64,000 nt of DNA, taken from NCBI RefSeq assembly GCF_002906855.1, contig NZ_MINI01000038.1, forward strand, positions 868,001 to 932,000. Reading direction: 5' to 3'. The number at the start of each line of letters is the position of its first letter. Positions within the stretch are counted from its first letter, which is position 1. The DNA is from Pseudomonas putida. GTDB taxonomy: Bacteria > Pseudomonadota > Gammaproteobacteria > Pseudomonadales > Pseudomonadaceae. This document shows positions 1 through 7,722 of the stretch, one piece after another. Under the pieces are notes generated by a model. The model had not been told where the DNA came from. It saw nothing but the letters and a program-made list of their open reading frames with translations, and made no database searches. The translations under genes were made by a program, and so were the position numbers.

Positions 1-173
1 GTCCAATCTTGCTTCCTCAACGCCTCATTACCGTCATCGGCAGTCGCCACCGCTGTCACCATGGCCCCCCATTCTTCCAGGTACAGGGTCAAAAGCTCTC
101 GAATCATGGGTTCGTCCTCAACGATGAGAACAGTTGGGCGAATTATCTTCGCAGCGGAAAGCAGCTCTTTCAT
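1..173 (-). CDS. Response regulator receiver domain, 5' end only (runs off window)
   Basis: Reading the minus strand from an ATG at 173 gives an open frame of 57 codons that leaves the window at position 1. The peptide has the start of a CheY-like receiver domain: a hydrophobic beta-1 strand TVLIVEDEP with the acidic pair (E, D) that helps bind Mg2+, then an amphipathic helix and a second strand (GAMVTAVATADDGNEAL). The phosphoacceptor Asp, the switch Thr/Ser and the Lys would lie beyond the window edge, so it cannot be told whether this is a stand-alone receiver or has an output domain. About 16 residues precede beta-1. No strong ribosome binding site is visible before the ATG. The partner kinase is not in the window. 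Confidence 0.72.
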   Translation of the reverse strand, partial: MKELLSAAKIIRPTVLIVEDEPMIRELLTLYLEEWGAMVTAVATADDGNEALRKQDW

Positions 174-440
174 ATGTGTACTCGGACATGCGGCTGCAGG
201 AAGGGAGGGACATCCAGGTCTGCTTGCTTTCTTCCAGCAAGACGTAGCAGCGCGCCATCACTACGACATCGCTAGCGTTCAAGAAATTCACTCCAGCTTG
301 AGTCAGTGCCATACATTCCCATCCGTGAGCGGATCTATAACGGGGGCGACCATCTGGACGCATCCATGCCGCTGACACCGCCCTACTGAACCTCTGCAAT
401 CTGCGTGACTCAACCCTCCATCAGCGTATGAGGCCTCCTG

Positions 441-719
441 ATGCGAACGCTCGAGAAAAACCTGTCTGCCGCCCAATTGCTGAAGCTCAATTGTTTGGCG
501 GTTTGGTATCGGATGCTTGAAGACAGGGCATTGCGCATGGACTCGCCTGACGACTATCACGAGGAACTGCTTCGCCAGGCCGATGAGATGGATCGTCGAG
601 GGATTATCTGCTGGCAGGAATGGCGCGATCTTCGTCTGGAGGCTGACGTTGCTTACCTGAGAGCGGTAGCAGGGGAGGACTATCACCCGGTTAAACCCAC
701 GAGCTCGTCAGCAGAGTAG
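441..719 (+). CDS. Small hypothetical protein (92 aa)
   Basis: A 92-residue acidic, soluble protein with no signal peptide or membrane segment. The N-terminal two thirds look helical and rich in Leu, Glu and Arg (for example LNCLAVWYRMLEDRALRM and HEELLRQADEMDRRGIICW), with a short polar tail. I do not recognise a domain. The ATG at 441 follows a weak purine stretch (ATGAGG) about 8 bases upstream. The gene stands alone between the response-regulator fragment and the minus-strand stress cluster, with which it converges. Codon use looks like the surrounding Pseudomonas DNA, and the protein-like composition supports coding, but no function can be assigned. Confidence 0.55.
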   Translation: MRTLEKNLSAAQLLKLNCLAVWYRMLEDRALRMDSPDDYHEELLRQADEMDRRGIICWQEWRDLRLEADVAYLRAVAGEDYHPVKPTSSSAE

Positions 720-776
720 GGATCGAACGTGATCTCGCAATGAAACCACGCTCATTCCTCTGTAAGCAGGCCTTCT

Positions 777-2102
777 CTATCTATCCCTGCGTCGTGAATG
801 TGAGAGTGTAAAACCCACAAGGATTCCCAGCGCCGCTGCGCCGATCAGTAGGGGCGTTTTATCTTTTGACTTCCTCCAACCTCCGTCGATACCTCTCCTG
901 CCACTTGGAGGCTCGAAGAGGTTGCCTGATGATGCTCCGGCTACGGGGCTGCGATTTATCCCCCAGCGCGTCAGCTTCCCTGACAACAGAGGCAGCCCTG
1001 GTATCAGGTAGCTGGCCAAATGCGCGATGCGCGCTGCAGCGCCAACGGTGGTGTGAGCCCGAGGCGAGATTGCGCAGGCCACCATAGCCTTTGCCACCAT
1101 CTCGGGATCGTATACGGGGCCTGGCGGTGTCAGCGTATGTCCGGTGTAGTTGCCACCGTCTCGGAAGCCAGGTGTGTCCATGACTGCTGGATAGATATCG
1201 CAGACATGGATGTTGGGATATTCAGTCAGCTCGCCTCGCAATGCCTCGGTCAGTCCACGTAAGCCGAATTTGCTCGCCGAATAAGCGGCGGCGTAGGGCT
1301 GGGCCACCCAGCTGCCCAGCGACAGCGTGTTGATGAGCGTGCCGTTACCCTGAGCCTTGAAGTAGGGAAGGGCGACGTAGGCACCTCGCAGGTAACCGAT
1401 CAGGTCAGTCTGGATGACCTGCTCGTGCGCCTCCAACGGCGTTTCTTCGAAATTGCCGACCGCGCCGACCCCGGCATTGTTGACCCAGATATCGATCCGT
1501 CCATGTCCAAAGTCTGCGGCCTGAACGGCAAGCGCTTGAACCTGGTCGCTGTGGGTAACGTCGGTCGTGATCGCTATGGCGTCCGTACCGCAATCGGTGC
1601 ATTCATCCAGTACGTCGAACAACGCCTCTTCGTCGCGTGCGGCGAGTACCAGGCGAGCACCTTTGCACGCAAAGGCATGCGCGGCTGCTCGGCCTATGCC
1701 GCTGGATGCGCCGGTGATGACCACGACCTTGCCGCGCAGAGGCCCTTTGAGCGGAGCGCCACGGACAGGCGCTTCTCGTTGCGCACCCGAGGCGCTGGGG
1801 TCAAGGGGGGCAACGGTTTCGCTGGCCTCGATCCGCGAGAGCTCAAGAGAGGTGCCATCGATCAGGGTCAACGTCAGCCCTTCCACCGTGCCTGCCTCCC
1901 GGTTTGGAAATACGGGCTCACCTTCGGCATCCAGGCTGTCGTAGATGAAGCGCGTACCTTCGAGCCAGCCCACGGCGGTGAGAAGCTCAGGGCCGAGATA
2001 ATACTTCCCGTCTTGAAAGAAGCCGGGGAACTGATGAGCGCGCTCCACGTTTTCCACGCGATAGCGTTTGCCTGATTTCATGCCTGTCGCTTGATTGATC
2101 AT
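777..2102 (-). CDS. Membrane-anchored SDR family oxidoreductase
   Basis: A 441-residue short-chain dehydrogenase/reductase with two additions. Residues 1-120 form an extra N-terminal segment of unknown role. The SDR Rossmann domain begins near 125 with TGASSGIG at 130-137, NNAG at 208-211, a catalytic Ser near 261-264 and the YxxxK pair Y274/K278. The C-terminus has a hydrophobic helix (about 417-433) followed by a basic SRRRDR tail, suggesting tail anchoring in the inner membrane. TGxxxGIG is the classical SDR nucleotide-binding motif; the substrate is not predictable. It is the last gene of a minus-strand cluster with a PLDc_N-like protein and a Zn alcohol dehydrogenase (gaps 32 and 13 bases). 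A start at Met8 is an alternative. Confidence 0.88.
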   Translation of the reverse strand: MINQATGMKSGKRYRVENVERAHQFPGFFQDGKYYLGPELLTAVGWLEGTRFIYDSLDAEGEPVFPNREAGTVEGLTLTLIDGTSLELSRIEASETVAPLDPSASGAQREAPVRGAPLKGPLRGKVVVITGASSGIGRAAAHAFACKGARLVLAARDEEALFDVLDECTDCGTDAIAITTDVTHSDQVQALAVQAADFGHGRIDIWVNNAGVGAVGNFEETPLEAHEQVIQTDLIGYLRGAYVALPYFKAQGNGTLINTLSLGSWVAQPYAAAYSASKFGLRGLTEALRGELTEYPNIHVCDIYPAVMDTPGFRDGGNYTGHTLTPPGPVYDPEMVAKAMVACAISPRAHTTVGAAARIAHLASYLIPGLPLLSGKLTRWGINRSPVAGASSGNLFEPPSGRRGIDGGWRKSKDKTPLLIGAAALGILVGFTLSHSRRRDR

Positions 2103-2134
2103 GTTGAAACCCCTGTAAGTGGAGCTCGGAAATG

Positions 2135-2368
2135 TCAGCCTTTGCTGTGCTCATCGGAAGTGGGCCCGGTGCCTCGCTTGATGCCTCGCGGGCCGGCAAC
2201 GCCCCAGATACCCAGGCCAACCAGCGGTAGCGCGAGTATCAGCAGAGCCCAGGCCGCTTTGACTGCATCTGACTTGTCGCTTCTGAAGACGCTGACGATG
2301 GCCCACAGATCGATCAGTAAAAGGATTGCCGCGACGGCAATCCAGAAGTAGCTGGCGATACCGTTCAT
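2135..2368 (-). CDS. Small PLDc_N-like membrane protein
   Basis: A 77-residue protein with two hydrophobic helices (about residues 5-27 and 36-58) and a short polar C-terminus. The spacing of the two helices, the basic connector (FRSDKSD) and the GLGIWGVAGPRG end resemble the N-terminal two-helix module of cardiolipin synthases (PLDc_N family), seen alone in many Pseudomonas stress-gene clusters. It lacks the HKD catalytic part, so it is not itself a phospholipase. It sits between the Zn alcohol dehydrogenase and the SDR with short gaps and the same strand, so a shared transcript is likely. Family assignment rests on hydropathy and short-motif resemblance only. Confidence 0.65.
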   Translation of the reverse strand: MNGIASYFWIAVAAILLLIDLWAIVSVFRSDKSDAVKAAWALLILALPLVGLGIWGVAGPRGIKRGTGPTSDEHSKG

Positions 2369-2381
2369 GTGCTTGACTCCT

Positions 2382-3584
2382 CTACACGAAGTCAGGGCCC
2401 AAGGCGCCCGCTGCCGCGCCTGGCACGAGGATGACCTTGCGACAGTTGTCCTGCTTCTGATCGAACATTTTGTAGCCCATGGCCGCTTCTTCGAGGGCCA
2501 GGCGGTGGGTGACGATCAGCTCTGGTTGCAGGCGTCCTGCCTCGATGTGTTCAAGAAGTTCAGGCAAATATTTCTGCACATGGGTCTGGCCCATCTTGAA
2601 GGTAAGGCCTTTGTCGAAGGCATCGCCGAACATGAACGCGTGGATGAAGCCGGCGTACACACCGGGGACGCTGACAACGCCACCACGACGCACTGCAGCA
2701 ATGCTCTGGCGCAGCGCCTTGCCGCTGCTGCCTTCGATCTTCAGCGCCGTCATTACCGTTTCGGCAGTGCTGCCTTTGGCCTCGAATCCGACCGCATCGA
2801 TCACCGCATCGACCCCGCGCATGCCTGGAGTCTGACGGATGATGCTGTCGGCTGGATCGTCGTCCTGCTCGAAGTTGATGGGTATGACGCCGTAAGCCTC
2901 GCGGGCGTAAGCCAGGCGGTAGCCGTTGTCATCGACCATGAAGATGGTCTGGGCACCGAGCATTCGCGCACAGGCGGCGCTCAGCAAGCCCACCGGCCCG
3001 GCGCCGTAGATCGCCACCGATGACCCTTGGCCTATTTCGGCATTGATGACCGCCTGCCACGCGGTCGGCAGGATGTCCGAGAGAAACAGTACCTTGTCAT
3101 CGGCCAGCTCGGTGGGCACTTTGAACGGGCCGACGTTGCCCTTGGGCACCCTCACGTAATCCGCCTGGCCGCCAGGGATACCGCCATAGAGATGGCTATA
3201 TCCAAACAGCGCGGCGCCTGGGGGAATCCCCTTCTTGTTGATGATCGCACCACGACCTGTGTTGGTGGTTTCACAGGCAGCAAACAGATCGTGCTGACAG
3301 AAGAAGCAACTGCCGCAAGCGATCACAAAGGGAATCACTACGCGGTCGCCGATCTGCAGATTGGTGACGGCACTGCCAGTATCTTCGACGATGCCCATGA
3401 ACTCATGGCCGAAGATATCACCCGCTTCGGTTTCTGGAATTTTGCCTCGGTAGAGGTGCAGGTCAGAGCCACAAATGGCCGTGGCGGTGACCCTGAGGAT
3501 GATGTCGTCTTCGTGCTCGATGATGGGATCGGGGACGTTATCGACCCTGACGTCGTGTGCTCCGTGGTAGGTGAGCGCTCTCAT
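2382..3584 (-). CDS. Zinc-dependent alcohol/formaldehyde-type dehydrogenase
   Basis: A 400-residue medium-chain dehydrogenase. The catalytic zinc ligands are visible as C38 in ICGSD and H60-E61 in GHE; the structural-zinc cysteines are C90, C93, C96 and C104. The Rossmann fold carries GAGPVG at 194-199 followed by an acidic pair (VDDN) that favours NAD over NADP. Length and pattern match the subgroup related to glutathione-independent formaldehyde dehydrogenases and threonine dehydrogenase-like proteins; the real substrate is unknown. It is the first gene of a three-gene minus-strand cluster with the PLDc_N-like protein and the SDR, an arrangement reminiscent of stress-response clusters in pseudomonads, so aldehyde detoxification under stress is a reasonable inference but not shown here. 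Confidence 0.88.
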   Translation of the reverse strand: MRALTYHGAHDVRVDNVPDPIIEHEDDIILRVTATAICGSDLHLYRGKIPETEAGDIFGHEFMGIVEDTGSAVTNLQIGDRVVIPFVIACGSCFFCQHDLFAACETTNTGRGAIINKKGIPPGAALFGYSHLYGGIPGGQADYVRVPKGNVGPFKVPTELADDKVLFLSDILPTAWQAVINAEIGQGSSVAIYGAGPVGLLSAACARMLGAQTIFMVDDNGYRLAYAREAYGVIPINFEQDDDPADSIIRQTPGMRGVDAVIDAVGFEAKGSTAETVMTALKIEGSSGKALRQSIAAVRRGGVVSVPGVYAGFIHAFMFGDAFDKGLTFKMGQTHVQKYLPELLEHIEAGRLQPELIVTHRLALEEAAMGYKMFDQKQDNCRKVILVPGAAAGALGPDFV

Positions 3585-3790
3585 GAGGGTAAGCTCCTGC
3601 AGGCGTTTTTCCGTGGTAGGTATGCAGGGGAAGCCAGGACAGATGGCAAAGTTCAGCCCAACAAGTCCGGTGGTACTTAAAACTCATTCTCGACGCCACC
3701 ATTTCAAGCTGAACATTCCTGATCACACCGGTATCGAACGATCTGAGCCCGTGCCACAAGAGCCAGGCCGATTAAACGAGGGGCGGGGCG

Positions 3791-4060
3791 ATGGACGACA
3801 CGATGTTGGCATTCATGGTGTTCGCTGCCTCACGACCTGAAGTGCTTGAGCAGGTACAAGCGCTTACAGAAGCGGAGGCATTGGAGGCTGGCGAAGCACT
3901 CCCGGATCTGCGTGAAACCATGGCCGTTCAGATCCTCACTGCTGAAGCCAAGGCTCAGCGCAAAACCCTGGCCACGCTCGTTGAGGTGATTTTGGGCAAG
4001 GTCGTCATCGAGCCCGATACGGCCACCAATCCCGGTGCCTCCAGCCTTGAAAAATACAAC
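3791..4060 (+). pseudogene. Small hypothetical ORF apparently split by the IS3-family element
   Basis: An ATG at 3791, preceded by a GAGGGG ribosome-binding-like stretch, opens a frame of 90 codons that reaches the left inverted repeat of the insertion sequence at 4061 exactly on a codon boundary. Beyond the right end of the element, the frame starting at 5375 is open for 20 codons to a TAG at 5435-5437. Joining the two parts gives a protein of about 110 residues, Leu/Ala/Glu rich and probably helical. Without the join, the ORF reads 12 further codons into the IS and stops at 4099. I do not recognise the protein. Whether it was ever a functional gene is uncertain; the in-frame continuation is suggestive only. 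Confidence 0.4.
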
Positions 4061-4100
4061 CTGAATCGCCCCGGGTTTCGTGGAGGCCGTTTCGTTTAAG

Positions 4101-4943
4101 TCAGGCCGCAATGGCCTGACCTGCTTGTTGCTGGTGGAAGTTTGCCTCAGCCTCCGCAGGCGGGATATAGCCGATTGAGCTCAGCAACCGCTGGTGGTTG
4201 TACCAGTGCACCCATTTCAAGGTCGCCATCTCAACAGCCTCGCGGCTCTTCCACGACTGGCGGTAGATCAGCTCGGCCTTGTACAGCCCGTTGATAGTCT
4301 CAGCCAGGGCGTTGTCATAGCTGTCGCCCTTGCTGCCAACTGAAGGTTCAATGCCGGCCTCTGCCAGTCGCTCGGTATAGCGGATCGAGACGTACTGGCT
4401 GCCACGGTCGCTGTGATGGATCAGGCCACCCGTACGATGTGGCTGGCGGGCATACAGGGCTTGCTCCAGGGCATCCAGCACGAAGTCGGTCTTCATGCTG
4501 GTACTGACTCGCCAGCCGACGATACGGCGTGCAAAGACGTCGATCACGAACGCCACATACAGCCAGCCCTGCCAGGTCGACACATACGTGAAGTCCGATA
4601 CCCACAGCTGATTTGGGCGGTCGGCATGGAATTGGCGCTGCACGCGATCCAGCAGGCAGAGCGACTTGTCGCCGGCCACCGTTGTGCGCAGGATCTGGCC
4701 GCGCCTGATGCCCTGCAATCCAGCCCGACGCATCAACCGCTCTACCGTACATCTGGCCGCCTCGATACCTTCTCGCCTGAGTTGCTTCCAGACTTTCACT
4801 GCGCCATAGCACTGCATGTTGGTGTCCCACACCCGCTGGACTTCCAGGGTCAACGCGTCATCACGCTTAGCACGGCAGCAGCGTAGTGCCGGGTTGCGTT
4901 GCTGTGCCGCGTGCCTGCGGTAACCGGACGGGGCGATTTGCAA
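4101..4943 (-). CDS. IS3-family transposase OrfB (DDE catalytic subunit)
   Basis: This frame holds the integrase catalytic core. As read from a TTG at 4943 it is 280 residues, with an HTH_21-like region (about 35-80) and the rve core with D117 in WVSDFTYV, D179 in HHSDRG and E215 in NALAETING, the D-D-(35)-E triad of IS3 transposases. The frame stays open upstream of 4943 and lies at -1 relative to orfA, so the active transposase is expected to be an OrfAB fusion made by programmed -1 frameshifting before the orfA stop at 5000. I could not pin a classical A6G slippery heptamer, so the exact shift site is unassigned. Confidence 0.93.
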   Translation of the reverse strand: MQIAPSGYRRHAAQQRNPALRCCRAKRDDALTLEVQRVWDTNMQCYGAVKVWKQLRREGIEAARCTVERLMRRAGLQGIRRGQILRTTVAGDKSLCLLDRVQRQFHADRPNQLWVSDFTYVSTWQGWLYVAFVIDVFARRIVGWRVSTSMKTDFVLDALEQALYARQPHRTGGLIHHSDRGSQYVSIRYTERLAEAGIEPSVGSKGDSYDNALAETINGLYKAELIYRQSWKSREAVEMATLKWVHWYNHQRLLSSIGYIPPAEAEANFHQQQAGQAIAA

Positions 4944-4999
4944 GACACGGTAAATCGACTCGACCCCGAGACGGTCACGATGCTGATCGACGAATGCCC

Positions 5000-5323
5000 T
5001 CAGGACTTGGTGCGGCGGTCGAGCTCCGCCTGGGCAAAATACGCACTGGCCAGGCGCAGGATCTCGTTGGCTTTGCGCAGCTCGCGATTCTCTCGCTCCA
5101 GGGCCTTGATGCGCTCACGCTCTTCACTAGTCTGACCGGGGCGCTGCCCCACATCTGTCTGCTGGCGACGAATCCAGCCATGCAGGGTTTGCGCGGCACA
5201 GCCAATCTTCGGGGCAATGGCCTCAATGGCCGCCCACTCGGAGGGGTAGTCATTCAGGTGTTCCAGAACCATGCGCACGGCACGTTCACGGACTTCAGGG
5301 GAGTAGGTCGTAGTCTTTCTCAT
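5000..5323 (-). CDS. IS3-family transposase OrfA (HTH subunit)
   Basis: A 107-residue basic protein. Residues 5-60 form the helix-turn-helix of the HTH_8/transposase_8 type ([16 protein letters not shown] is the recognition part), followed by a leucine-zipper-like coiled coil ([20 protein letters not shown]) used for OrfA/OrfAB multimerisation. It starts at an ATG 24 bases inside the right inverted repeat and is followed in the -1 frame by OrfB. In this family OrfA binds the terminal repeats and limits transposition when not fused to OrfB. Confidence 0.92.
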   Translation of the reverse strand: MRKTTTYSPEVRERAVRMVLEHLNDYPSEWAAIEAIAPKIGCAAQTLHGWIRRQQTDVGQRPGQTSEERERIKALERENRELRKANEILRLASAYFAQAELDRRTKS

Positions 5324-5439
5324 GGCCTCATCTTCTCAAGAGTTGAGGCCTCCACGAAACCCGGGGCTATTCAGAATAGATTGTCTGCGATGATGTCATT
5401 AAGCTATGTTCGTGAAATTACTTATCAAATACGCTAGAG

Positions 5440-5475
5440 GATCCCTTTGAGGATATTGATCCCTTTGAGGATATT
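5440..5475. repeat. Perfect 18-bp tandem duplication
   Basis: The unit GATCCCTTTGAGGATATT occurs twice head to tail (5440-5457 and 5458-5475) with no mismatch, immediately after the stop codon of the ORF remnant next to the IS and about 30 bases before the start of the 284-residue membrane-protein gene. Each unit contains the imperfect inverted repeat ATCC/GGAT. It may be a recent slippage duplication in the 5' leader of the following gene, or a paired binding site. Confidence 0.9.
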
Positions 5476-5504
5476 TAGTGCTTTCATTGTCTGAGCCAGT
5501 GTGA

Positions 5505-6359
5505 ATGAATAAGCCGGTTAAATTTCTAAAATTTCTTTGGTCGCCTCCGCAGTCTGTCGAGATGCTTATCTGGATGGTTGTGCCATTACTTTTGTTCTTC
5601 CGTCAGACATATGTTTACGGGTACAGAGCTATTGATTATTCTCTTCAGGAAAATTTTGGATTAATTATTGTTTCTACGCTATTTATCCTTTTTCCAATAT
5701 TCTTTAGGCAAATATTCTCAAGCTTTCCTTTGGAGTTTTTGCTGAAAGGTAAGGCTTTCCATCAGGCATCTGCCAGTCTAGAACATAATGTCCCACCAAG
5801 GGTTGGGGATGGTTTAGACGGTAGCCATGCAAAGCGTTCTCGCGTTGCAAGCGGAGCGGATCTCCTGTTTGATCAGGCTGAAAATTCCCGCAATTTGGCC
5901 AGAAGCATTTATGGGCGTGCTGGCGTATATCTACTTCTCGGTATATTGGTGGCATTTTCCGGCCTTGCTTTTTTCTATATCCAGACGCCCGTTTTAAATG
6001 AGCCGGGTCAGCTGATCGATAAGCTGCTGCTTTTGGCGCCAAAGTTCGGGATACTGTTCTTTATTGAGTTTGTTGCTTTCTTTTTCTTGAGGCAGTATCG
6101 ATCGGCTATGGATGAGTTTAGGTATTACGAGTCGATCGCAAGAAGGCGGGAGGAAGTCAGCGCGCTGCTCATACTCTCAGCTGAATCCGAGCCGAAGATC
6201 AATTTGATGGAGCTTCTGAAAAGCGACTGCTATTTCTCAAAGATTTCCGCACTTGAGAAAGATCAGTCTACAGAGATCCTTGAAGCCAGAAAGCTGGAGA
6301 AGGGTGAACTTGAGCTCTTGGAAAAAGTCGTAGATACGCTTGCTAAAGTTAAGCGCTGA
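5505..6359 (+). CDS. Unrecognised four-helix membrane protein (284 aa)
   Basis: A 284-residue protein with two N-terminal hydrophobic helices (about 20-33 and 51-67), a polar loop of about 70 residues, a second helix pair (about 140-160 and 179-196), then a charged, coiled-coil-like cytoplasmic tail of about 85 residues (REEVSALLILSAESEP, LEARKLEKGELELLEKVVDTL). I do not recognise the family. Base composition is clearly lower in GC than the core genes, with frequent ATT, TTT and AAA codons, which points to horizontal acquisition. It follows the 18-bp duplication and converges on the YiiX-like gene. Its place in an island with Abi and Hachiman-type genes makes a role in phage defence possible, but nothing in the protein shows it. 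Confidence 0.78.
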   Translation: MNKPVKFLKFLWSPPQSVEMLIWMVVPLLLFFRQTYVYGYRAIDYSLQENFGLIIVSTLFILFPIFFRQIFSSFPLEFLLKGKAFHQASASLEHNVPPRVGDGLDGSHAKRSRVASGADLLFDQAENSRNLARSIYGRAGVYLLLGILVAFSGLAFFYIQTPVLNEPGQLIDKLLLLAPKFGILFFIEFVAFFFLRQYRSAMDEFRYYESIARRREEVSALLILSAESEPKINLMELLKSDCYFSKISALEKDQSTEILEARKLEKGELELLEKVVDTLAKVKR

Positions 6360-6514
6360 GGATAAATAGGCTGCCATTCCTTTTGGCGATTCCAGGTTCT
6401 CGGAAGGGCGGCGTCACCCCATCGGCATTCGTGTAGAGGCTACATGCTGATAGGTGGCGCATCCAAGTGTCTGCTTTCGTAGCATCCCTATCAGCGCAAC
6501 CCCTGTGATCTTAT

Positions 6515-7636
6515 TCAGATTGGGCGATGTCCATCCAACAACTCTTGCCCTTGGCGAACCACAGATGCAACGGTCTCAATGGTTGAATTCAGATTTTGGG
6601 CCTCTTCCGGCATTCTAAGACTAAGGTAAGTGTCCCGAATTACCGATACTCGGATAAGGATTTCCTTAAGCATATTGTTGTAGAGTCTTATCTGTAGCCA
6701 GAAAAAATTAAGATTTTTTTCTTTATATAGCTGCGAAAGCTGATATTGCATTGTTCCAAACCTTCGGAAAAGGCCAGGCTCCTTTTCAAGCTCGTCGTCG
6801 ATATAGTCGCCAGGATCTTCAATTTGCCTAAGTTGATGTATGAGGAGTTTGCTGCTGTATCGATGCGGGTTGTTTATTGATTCTATTTTGTAGAATTCAA
6901 GATAACCGCTGCTCTGCATGAATTCAGATATTTGTTGGTCGTACTCTGGGTGAGCAAGCAGGAAGCTGTTGACATCATCAAGCGCTTGGATATCCCATTT
7001 TTTAGCCAGTTCCTCATTCTCACCTACTAGATGTCTGACCTTGCCTAGCCAGTCATAGGTTTGCCGCTGATGCGTCTGGTTTGGATCCTCCGTCATCGCG
7101 AAGGTAACCTCTGCTTCGCTAGCAGGCCTAACCACCCCTGGAACGGGCTCAAAGGCTTGACACAGCGAGAGTTGTCTCGGAGTGCAGAACGCGGGATTTC
7201 TCAAATTGATGAGATTGAAGTTTGCGTGTTCAAAGGACTTAGCTACCAAGCGAGAACAGAACTGTCGTTCACTTTCCTTGTGCCGCAGTAGCGATCTCGC
7301 TCTTACCGTGATTGCCTCATTGACCGAGTAAAGACTTCCAACCTTCGATTGTGCATAGTCGCATATAGCGTTTACCTCTTCTTCGGAAAGTGGCCGTTTG
7401 GCGCGTAGTACAAGAATATCAGTTGCTTTGTCAAAGATCAGGCGCTGTGGACTTTTGGAAAACACACCATCGAGAGTAGCTTCGATTGTGGTTCCTCCGA
7501 TGTAAAGGGCAGCATGAGAGTATCTGCTTGCGGTGGCGGCTCGGATCCCCAGACTGGTGAGGCTCTTATCACCGGTCAGAAGGATATCGGCACGGCGGAG
7601 CAGTGAACGCTCTAGGATGAATTTATTGGAAGACAT
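6515..7636 (-). CDS. Permuted NlpC/P60 (YiiX/YebB-like) papain-fold hydrolase with helical extension
   Basis: A 373-residue protein. The N-terminal 150 residues match the permuted papain-fold pattern of YiiX/YaeF-type hydrolases: an entry segment LLRRADILLTGD, the catalytic-type His H41 in YSHAALYIG followed by an acidic residue in TIEAT (E52), and C127 in QFCSRLV. In this family Cys and His act on amide or acyl bonds of lipids or peptides. Residues 190-373 are a long, charged helical region (LEKEPGLFRRFGTMQYQLSQ...) not typical of YiiX, so a partner-binding or sensing module is possible. No signal peptide is seen, so action in the cytosol or at the inner leaflet is likely. GC content is low. 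It stands alone and converges on the membrane-protein gene at 5505. Confidence 0.75.
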   Translation of the reverse strand: MSSNKFILERSLLRRADILLTGDKSLTSLGIRAATASRYSHAALYIGGTTIEATLDGVFSKSPQRLIFDKATDILVLRAKRPLSEEEVNAICDYAQSKVGSLYSVNEAITVRARSLLRHKESERQFCSRLVAKSFEHANFNLINLRNPAFCTPRQLSLCQAFEPVPGVVRPASEAEVTFAMTEDPNQTHQRQTYDWLGKVRHLVGENEELAKKWDIQALDDVNSFLLAHPEYDQQISEFMQSSGYLEFYKIESINNPHRYSSKLLIHQLRQIEDPGDYIDDELEKEPGLFRRFGTMQYQLSQLYKEKNLNFFWLQIRLYNNMLKEILIRVSVIRDTYLSLRMPEEAQNLNSTIETVASVVRQGQELLDGHRPI

Positions 7637-7722
7637 CGAAAGTCCTTCTTCTAGTTCTCAAATATGATTTTAATTGAGGGGTAGTGACGAAGGCCACGAT
7701 TGGCATTTCTGCCGCCTGCGGC

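Larger units (their letters stand above)
4061..5374 (-). mobile_element. IS3-family insertion sequence, apparently complete
   Basis: The element is bounded by terminal inverted repeats: 4061-4088 on the left and 5347-5374 on the right, 28 bases with one mismatch (the sixth base after the leading C), beginning CTGAAT and sharing a CCCCGGGTTTCGTGGAGGCC core. It is about 1.31 kb and carries two overlapping-phase minus-strand genes, orfA (HTH) and orfB (DDE integrase core), the standard IS3 layout. Flanking bases are AAC on the left and AAT on the right, so a clean 3-bp target duplication is not visible; the duplication may have mutated or a rearrangement occurred. Both ORFs are open, so the element looks potentially active. 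Confidence 0.92.

Noticed and set aside
174..440. Short ORFs on both strands between the response regulator and the small hypothetical gene
   Set aside because: No ribosome binding site or domain pattern; the response-regulator frame explains the minus strand only up to 173.
3830..4111. Minus-strand 93-codon ORF overlapping the left IS end
   Set aside because: It crosses the IS terminal repeat, has no ribosome binding site, and is antisense to the more protein-like plus-strand frame.
5440..5475. 18-bp repeats as a CRISPR array
   Set aside because: Only two directly abutting copies with no spacers and no cas genes in the window.
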